DNA of 18,700 nt from JAHIZC01 sp043813305. Its GTDB lineage: Bacteria > Omnitrophota > Gorgyraeia > Gygaellales > Profunditerraquicolaceae. Every line of letters starts with the position of its first letter. Within the stretch, counting starts at the first letter, position 1. Positions 14,501 to 18,700 of the stretch are shown here, piece after piece. The notes beneath the pieces are model-generated. The model searched no databases, was not told the DNA's origin, and saw nothing but the letters and a program-made list of their open reading frames with translations. Location of the stretch: assembly GCA_043813305.1 (NCBI GenBank), contig JBDRLC010000008.1:1-18700 (forward strand), in the 5' to 3' direction. The translations under genes and the position numbers were made by a program.

Positions 14501-16054
14501 TTATTTTGCGTATTCGATTGCCCTGGTCTCACGGATCACGTTCACTTTAATCTGACCGGGATATTCCATACCCTCTTCTATTTTCTTACGGATCTCTCGC
14601 GATAAATTAACCGCTTCGTTGTCTGAAATCTTCTCCGGCTGTACGATTACCCGGATTTCACGTCCGGCCTGAATAGCAAAAGACTTCTCAACGCCTTTAA
14701 AAACATTAGCTATGGACTCTAGTTTTTCCAATCGTTTGATATAAGTCTCTAAAGTCTCCCTGCGCGCTCCGGGCCTGGCAGCGCTGATCGCATCTGCTGC
14801 TATTGCTAGAACATCATAGAGGCTCTGGGGTTGCGACTCTTCATGATGCGCTTCAATCGCAGAAATTACTACCTGGGATTCATTATACTTTCTGCATAGA
14901 TCCGCACCGATCTTTGCGTGCGTGCCTTCGATTTGGTGGTCTACGGCCTTACCTATATCATGCAACAGGCCGATGCGTCTGCCTAACTTAAAATCCAATC
15001 CTAATTCCGAAGCCATAATCCCCAAGAGAAAAGATACTTCTTTGGAGTGTTGCAAGGCATTCTGGCCAAAGCTGGTTCGATACTTCAATCTTCCCAAAAG
15101 TTTAATCAGTTCAGGATTCAGGCTATTCACCCCCGCCTCAAATACCGCGTGTTCCCCCTCTTCGCGGATCTTACCATCCATCTCTTTTTTCGTTTTCTCA
15201 ACCAACTCTTCAATTCTTCCGGGATGGATTCTTCCGTCAGCGATAAGTTTCTCTAGAGTTAAACGCGCGATTTCTCTACGCACGGTATCAAAAGCAGACA
15301 AGGTCACTGCTTCCGGAGTATCGTCGATGATCACATCTACGCCTGTGGCCATCTCCAGAGCGCGGATGTTTCTGCCTTCTCTACCAATAACCCTGCCTTT
15401 CATTTCATCGTTGGGTAGGGTAACCACGCTGACCGTCGACTCAACAGTATGCTCCGCAGCGCAGCGCTGGATTGCCAGGCTTAAAATCTCCTGTGATTTC
15501 TTATCTGTGGTAACCCGTAATTCTTCTTCCTGTTTTTTGATCAACACTGCTTTTTCTGCGCCTAGCTCCTCGTTCAACCGGTTAAGCAGTATCTGTTTAG
15601 CCTCTTCGGCGGAAAGTGAAGAGATCTTCTGTAACCTCTGTTTTTCTTCGGCAATCAGCGTATGCAGTTGATTATCCTGCGCCTTGATTGACTCTTCCTG
15701 TCTCTTGATATTTTCGTGCTTATCGTTGATTTCCTTTTCCTTCTTCTCCATAAGGTCAAGCCTGCGTTCGATATTCTCTTCCTTCTGCGCAAGTCTCCTC
15801 TCAAGCCCTGAGATTTCCTGTCTTCTCTCCTTTGTCTCGCGGTCAAAATCCTGACGCATCTTGTAAAGAAGATCCTTGACCTCTAAGTCGGCTTCCCGAC
15901 GCCTTGCCTGTGCTTCATTCTTGGCCTGCTCTAAGATATATTTCGCCTGTGATTCCGCGGTCCTGACCTTTTTCTCGGCGACATTCTTCCTTAAGAAATA
16001 TCCTAGAGCCGTAGCAACTAATGCAACAACGGCACTTACGATTATAATTAACAT
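14501..16054 (-). CDS. rny: Ribonuclease Y
   Basis: This membrane-bound endoribonuclease starts mRNA decay. It has an N-terminal transmembrane helix (IIIVSAVVALVATALGYF), a long charged coiled coil (to about 190), and a KH domain with GRVIGREGRNIRALE. An HD domain with LQHSKEV and LLHDIGKAVDH follows, and then the usual C-terminal domain. I chose ATG 16054 (517 aa) because it begins directly with the membrane helix, as RNase Y usually does, and GAGG lies 6-7 nt upstream. The frame is open to TTG 16066, but an AGGAGG directly abuts that TTG, which is too close. The order rny-ymdB is conserved in many bacteria. Confidence 0.95.
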   Translation of the reverse strand: MLIIIVSAVVALVATALGYFLRKNVAEKKVRTAESQAKYILEQAKNEAQARRREADLEVKDLLYKMRQDFDRETKERRQEISGLERRLAQKEENIERRLDLMEKKEKEINDKHENIKRQEESIKAQDNQLHTLIAEEKQRLQKISSLSAEEAKQILLNRLNEELGAEKAVLIKKQEEELRVTTDKKSQEILSLAIQRCAAEHTVESTVSVVTLPNDEMKGRVIGREGRNIRALEMATGVDVIIDDTPEAVTLSAFDTVRREIARLTLEKLIADGRIHPGRIEELVEKTKKEMDGKIREEGEHAVFEAGVNSLNPELIKLLGRLKYRTSFGQNALQHSKEVSFLLGIMASELGLDFKLGRRIGLLHDIGKAVDHQIEGTHAKIGADLCRKYNESQVVISAIEAHHEESQPQSLYDVLAIAADAISAARPGARRETLETYIKRLEKLESIANVFKGVEKSFAIQAGREIRVIVQPEKISDNEAVNLSREIRKKIEEGMEYPGQIKVNVIRETRAIEYAK

Positions 16055-16108
16055 AGGGTTCCTCAACCTCCTTCTAAATTAACTCTCTAGATTTTTTGAA
16101 CTGGGACT

Positions 16109-16657
16109 TTAGGCGTATAGGACTCGATTGACGCTTACATCGCCTGCGGTGACGGGTAGAGAAGGTAAGATTTGGAAGTCAAATGCTAAACCAATAGTAG
16201 AAATATATGGGGGGAGTTTTCTTAAGAAACGGTCGTAGTAACCTTTTCCGCGGCCGAGACGATTGCCCTTTTTGTCAAAGGCAACGCCGGGGACTACCAC
16301 TAAGCCTAGCTCATCCGAAGGAATATATTTTTTTACCGCGGGCTCACTTACTCCATAAAGGCCTTTTTTCAGCTTAGTAGTACATTCTAACCTACAGGGC
16401 CTCATCGTTATTCTATTTTTTCTACAAATTGGTATGCTAACGACTTTACCTAATTTTATTGCTTCCTTTATCATGTCCTCTGTGTTTACCTCGCCATCCA
16501 GCGCGATGTAAAACATCACTCTCTTCGCACTTTTAAAATCTACAATCTTAAAAAGTTTTTCCTTTATCTTGTCGCTCTTACGCTTGCGATTCTCCTCCTT
16601 TTGCTTTTTGAGCTTTAAGAGGATTTTACTACGGATTTCTTGTTTTGTCAACTTCAT
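16109..16657 (-). CDS. fau: 5-formyltetrahydrofolate cyclo-ligase
   Basis: The enzyme converts 5-formyl-THF to 5,10-methenyl-THF with ATP, rescuing folate for C1 metabolism. The basic N-terminal helices are followed by the family segments VMFYIALDGEVNT, then VVSIPICRKN, and the signature VVPGVAFDKKGNRLGRGKGYYDRFL. I chose ATG 16657 (182 aa); the frame extends to TTG 16669, but GGAG lies 6 nt before the ATG. That ribosome site is part of a 14-bp tandem repeat (16657-16684). It lies between metV and rny. Its closeness to metV fits a shared folate C1 role. Confidence 0.92.
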   Translation of the reverse strand: MKLTKQEIRSKILLKLKKQKEENRKRKSDKIKEKLFKIVDFKSAKRVMFYIALDGEVNTEDMIKEAIKLGKVVSIPICRKNRITMRPCRLECTTKLKKGLYGVSEPAVKKYIPSDELGLVVVPGVAFDKKGNRLGRGKGYYDRFLRKLPPYISTIGLAFDFQILPSLPVTAGDVSVNRVLYA

Positions 16658-16684
16658 TACCAGCTCCAAATTACCAATTCCAAA
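16657..16684. repeat. 14-bp tandem repeat forming the ribosome site of the cyclo-ligase gene
   Basis: On the minus strand TTTGGAATTGGTAA (16684-16671) is followed by TTTGGAGCTGGTAA (16670-16657), differing at two positions. The GGAG that precedes the cyclo-ligase ATG lies in the second copy, and the repeat ends at the A of the start codon. It has the same 14-bp (2 x 7) unit length as the repeat in dxs. Confidence 0.7.
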
Positions 16685-16735
16685 CCCCTGCCAGCAGGCA
16701 GGCCTACCTGACCGGCAGGCAGGCGCATTGGAATT
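16676..16735. repeat. GC-rich palindromic element at the metV stop
   Basis: An outer 8-bp stem, AATTCCAA (16676-16683) with TTGGAATT (16728-16735), encloses a region of CCTGCC/GGCAGG units. One hairpin inside is CCTGCC-AGCA-GGCAGG (16687-16702), with further GGCAGGCAGG at 16714-16723. The outer stem includes part of the metV stop codon and overlaps the 14-bp repeat before the cyclo-ligase. It looks like a dispersed palindrome. No T-tract follows on the minus transcript. Confidence 0.65.
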
Positions 16736-17387
16736 AGCTAGGCAGGATTAATTTATGCGGCTTAGTTGATTTCTTATAATCCCTGGCCTTCTTGATTTCT
16801 CTGAGCTTCTTTAACTTATTCTTCTTCTCCAGCTCCTTGTAAATCAAAACCCAAGCACAGTCCTTATCTTTATCTACCTCGCACTTACCCTTATCCATAC
16901 CTCCGCAAGGGCCGTTTAAAAGACCTTTAGCGCAGAGCGTTATCGGACAGATCCCGCCGGTAACATCCAAAACGCACTCGCCACACATAGAACATTTTTC
17001 ATAAAAATTGCCCTGCGCATCCATTACAGCGCCGAATAGGGTGTTGCAACCGGGCAAGACCGCTAAACCCAATCTATCGTTATCCTTGACTGACTGAATA
17101 CCTAACCCACAGGCTAAAACTAGAATCGCCTCTGCTTCTCTAAGCAGCTTCATATTCTTGGCAAGCTCCGCCTTAGTCTTACTTGCTACACAGGGAGCCT
17201 CAGGTAAACACATCCCCAGGACGGTCTTGCCTTTTTCTTCCAACAGCTGCTTCATCTTGACCATCTCCAGCTCTCCACCTGTTTTACAGGTAGCAGCACA
17301 ATCTCCGCAACCAACGATAAATATCTTCTGATAATCCTTTAAGCTCTCTAATATCTCCTCAAGCGGCTTCTGCTCAGATATAATCAT
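16734..17387 (-). CDS. metV: MetV, zinc and iron-sulfur accessory subunit of methylene-THF reductase
   Basis: The 217-aa protein matches the MTHFR_C-type zinc-binding family (MetV), which partners MetF in acetogens and other Wood-Ljungdahl organisms. It has 15 cysteines. A CGDC-AATC group is at 27-34, EAPC is at 63-66, and a CSMCGEC cluster is at 132-138. The family signature NGPCGGMDKGKCEV is at 158-171, followed by DCAWVLIYKEL at 176-186. The start is clear: GGAGG lies 6 nt before ATG 17387. MetF itself is not in the window; the gene upstream is the unrelated surface protein. The stop lies in a palindromic repeat that leads into the cyclo-ligase gene. Confidence 0.9.
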   Translation of the reverse strand: MIISEQKPLEEILESLKDYQKIFIVGCGDCAATCKTGGELEMVKMKQLLEEKGKTVLGMCLPEAPCVASKTKAELAKNMKLLREAEAILVLACGLGIQSVKDNDRLGLAVLPGCNTLFGAVMDAQGNFYEKCSMCGECVLDVTGGICPITLCAKGLLNGPCGGMDKGKCEVDKDKDCAWVLIYKELEKKNKLKKLREIKKARDYKKSTKPHKLILPS

Positions 17388-17411
17388 TTTGCCTCCGTCG
17401 CTAAAATCTTA

Positions 17412-18700
17412 CTATTGCAATGTAACTAAAACTTTTATTTCGCCTTTTCCTTCATTCAGAGACTCTAAAGCCTTACCAGCTATTGCCCCTGCACACTTTG
17501 ATCTGTCATTGCATTTCATAAGATGTCCTGGCGTGGCAGAGGTTGTTAATAAATCTCCTACTCTTATGGGTCCGTTCTCTGCTGAAACCTTTGCTTCAAC
17601 CCTTCCTATAAGAGCAATTGGTAAGTGTTCATCGGTATTCATAGCTACTTCAGGACCACCTATCCCACCGATTACCATCGCAGCCTGATCATAACTTGAA
17701 ACAATACCATAAACAGATGTATCATGGGGCTTGGTGCTCCTGGTTACTCTTAAACCATCTTCTGTATCTATCACCACAGCCTCCCCCTGAGTTAATTTAT
17801 CCTCTTTTTTTACCGGAGTAACCTCTGCTAAATCGTATCTCTGCGCCCCTGCGGCCCATAAATTATCAACGGCAAGATCTTGATAAGTGTATCCTGTTAT
17901 GCCATATAATCTTAACCATCCATCTCCACTAGCAGCGAGAGCAAAATTATTAGCACCGGAACCATCTATGCCAATTCGAGCTTCGGCACCACCATTATCC
18001 ACAACTAACTTCGCTTGTGGACTTTCCGTCCCAATGCCGACGTTGCCGCCCATTATTGCCATTGTGTTTGGTTGAGAAATTATATATTCAGGAGAGGAGT
18101 TATTTAATCCTATACCAAAAGAGTAATCTCCTTGTGCCTGAATAGTACGGCCCATTGCAATTGAGAAATCCCCACTTGCTGTTACTTCAGTTCCTAAAGC
18201 AAACGAAGTGCTGCCCGAAGCTACTATATCATCACCTAATGCAAATGAAGTACTGCCCGAAGCTGTTGCATAAGTGCCGTAAGCAAATGATTCCTCCCCC
18301 GATGCAGTGTTAGTATCCCCACCTGCAAAAGACTCAGCGCCACTTGCAATTGAATTTTGACCAAATGCTACTGAAAAGCTACCTATATTAGCATCATCCC
18401 AATGAGTGCCTGCTTTACCTGCCCTAAATGCAGCTTTTCTGGGATACCAAATAAGTTTTGAATTATCGGTTATAACCGGAAGCGTTGCGCCTGATCCACT
18501 GGTTCCTGATGCAATAATTCCGCCATCGTTTGCTAAAGTTAACTTAAATCCCGGGTTCACCGTCCCAATGCCGACGTTGCCATCAGCTCTTACAACCATC
18601 TGAGGATACCATAGGCCATCGCTCCAATGGATGTAGCCAATATCTAAATAGTCCTCGCTTCCCGGATAATCTCCGATATTGATACGCATTTGGGAAACAT
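17412..18700 (-). CDS. Repetitive surface or fibre protein with YadA-head-like repeats, C-terminal part
   Basis: At least 425 aa are present. The frame stays open through the ATG at 18689 to the window edge, so the true start is probably outside. Two GNVGIGT segments (about 37-43 and 205-211), common in fibre proteins, flank a region of six or so 14-residue repeats of the ASGxxSFAxG kind (about 102-186). These are the left-handed beta-roll unit of YadA-type trimeric adhesin heads. The C-terminal module (about 275-425, from YDLAEVTPV to VLVTLQ) resembles the protein at 826-1452. No YadA membrane anchor is present, so it is not a classical trimeric autotransporter. It may be a surface or fibre protein exported another way, or a phage-like fibre. 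Stop is TAA at 17412. Confidence 0.75.
   Translation of the reverse strand, partial: VSQMRINIGDYPGSEDYLDIGYIHWSDGLWYPQMVVRADGNVGIGTVNPGFKLTLANDGGIIASGTSGSGATLPVITDNSKLIWYPRKAAFRAGKAGTHWDDANIGSFSVAFGQNSIASGAESFAGGDTNTASGEESFAYGTYATASGSTSFALGDDIVASGSTSFALGTEVTASGDFSIAMGRTIQAQGDYSFGIGLNNSSPEYIISQPNTMAIMGGNVGIGTESPQAKLVVDNGGAEARIGIDGSGANNFALAASGDGWLRLYGITGYTYQDLAVDNLWAAGAQRYDLAEVTPVKKEDKLTQGEAVVIDTEDGLRVTRSTKPHDTSVYGIVSSYDQAAMVIGGIGGPEVAMNTDEHLPIALIGRVEAKVSAENGPIRVGDLLTTSATPGHLMKCNDRSKCAGAIAGKALESLNEGKGEIKVLVTLQ
18193..18306. repeat. 42-bp coding repeats of the surface protein
   Basis: Near-identical units begin at 18193, 18235 and 18277, spaced exactly 42 bp (14 codons). The first two share CTGCCCGAAGCT and a GCAAA(C/T)GAAGT core. 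They encode the ASGSTSFALG-type beta-roll repeats. Unlike the heptad arrays, the period is a multiple of three, so selection or recombination acts on the protein. Confidence 0.85.

Noticed and set aside
14922..15671. Plus-strand 249-aa frame
   Set aside because: It lies wholly opposite the conserved KH and HD regions of rny. The low-complexity Ser/Ile-rich translation has no family features.
16658..16740. 6S RNA (ssrS) next to the cyclo-ligase gene
   Set aside because: 6S RNA often precedes this gene in Proteobacteria, but the gap here is under 80 bp and made of repeats, too short for a roughly 180-nt RNA.
17412..18700. Prophage tail fibre locus
   Set aside because: Fibre-like VGIGT and YadA-type repeats are present, but no capsid, tail, integrase or lysis gene lies in the window and the next genes are housekeeping. 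The upstream side is not visible, so this stays possible but unsupported.

Overview
The window is 18.7 kb of a compact, moderately AT-rich bacterial chromosome, and every gene I can support lies on the minus strand. Read in the direction of transcription it runs from position 18700 down to 1. The gene set points to an uncultivated anaerobic bacterium, for example a member of Candidatus Omnitrophota or a neighbouring phylum. It includes MetV of the acetogen-type methylene-THF reductase, a four-subunit 2-oxoacid:ferredoxin oxidoreductase, DXS, RNase Y next to YmdB, and frequent short repeats at gene ends. No 16S rRNA or other lineage marker is present, so the phylum is an inference.

Layout in transcription order: (1) 18700-17412, the C-terminal part of a YadA-head-like repetitive surface or fibre protein. 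(2) 17387-13615, metV, 5-formyl-THF cyclo-ligase, rny and ymdB, i.e. C1-folate metabolism and RNA turnover. (3) 13618-11801, a secreted GH39-like protein that lacks the usual acid/base glutamate. (4) 11797-4533, a tightly packed run xseA, xseB, dxs, ferredoxin, korA, korB, korC, gltX in which most neighbours overlap or sit within a few bases. (5) 4476-78, an envelope and signalling group: a 54-aa lipoprotein, a 75-aa unknown, a membrane-anchored coiled-coil protein joining MshEN and PilZ (two potential c-di-GMP binding modules), a LysM-amidase lipoprotein, a 42-aa membrane peptide, a membrane-anchored protein that shares its C-terminal domain with the surface protein at the other end of the window, and a SAM methyltransferase. 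(6) 41-1, the 5' part of a tRNA-Gln(CUG).

Two small proteins too short for ordinary ORF listing are supported here: the 54-aa lipoprotein at 4312-4476 and the 42-aa membrane peptide at 1478-1606. I also propose downstream starts for gltX (5846), rny (16054) and the cyclo-ligase (16657).

The most unusual signal is not a gene. Short tandem repeats with a 7-bp period (or 14 bp as two heptads) occur at six places, with different sequences at each. Four are inside coding regions (korA, two in dxs, and the signal peptide of the GH39-like protein). One fills the rny-ymdB gap and one supplies the ribosome binding site of the cyclo-ligase gene. In addition, the 3' end of gltX is built from one arm of a cloverleaf-like palindrome. 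Its 5' end carries a 19-bp direct repeat flanking 43 bp, which looks like an insertion or duplication that moved the start codon while re-creating an ATGA coupling. I found no CRISPR array, transposase, integrase or defence system.
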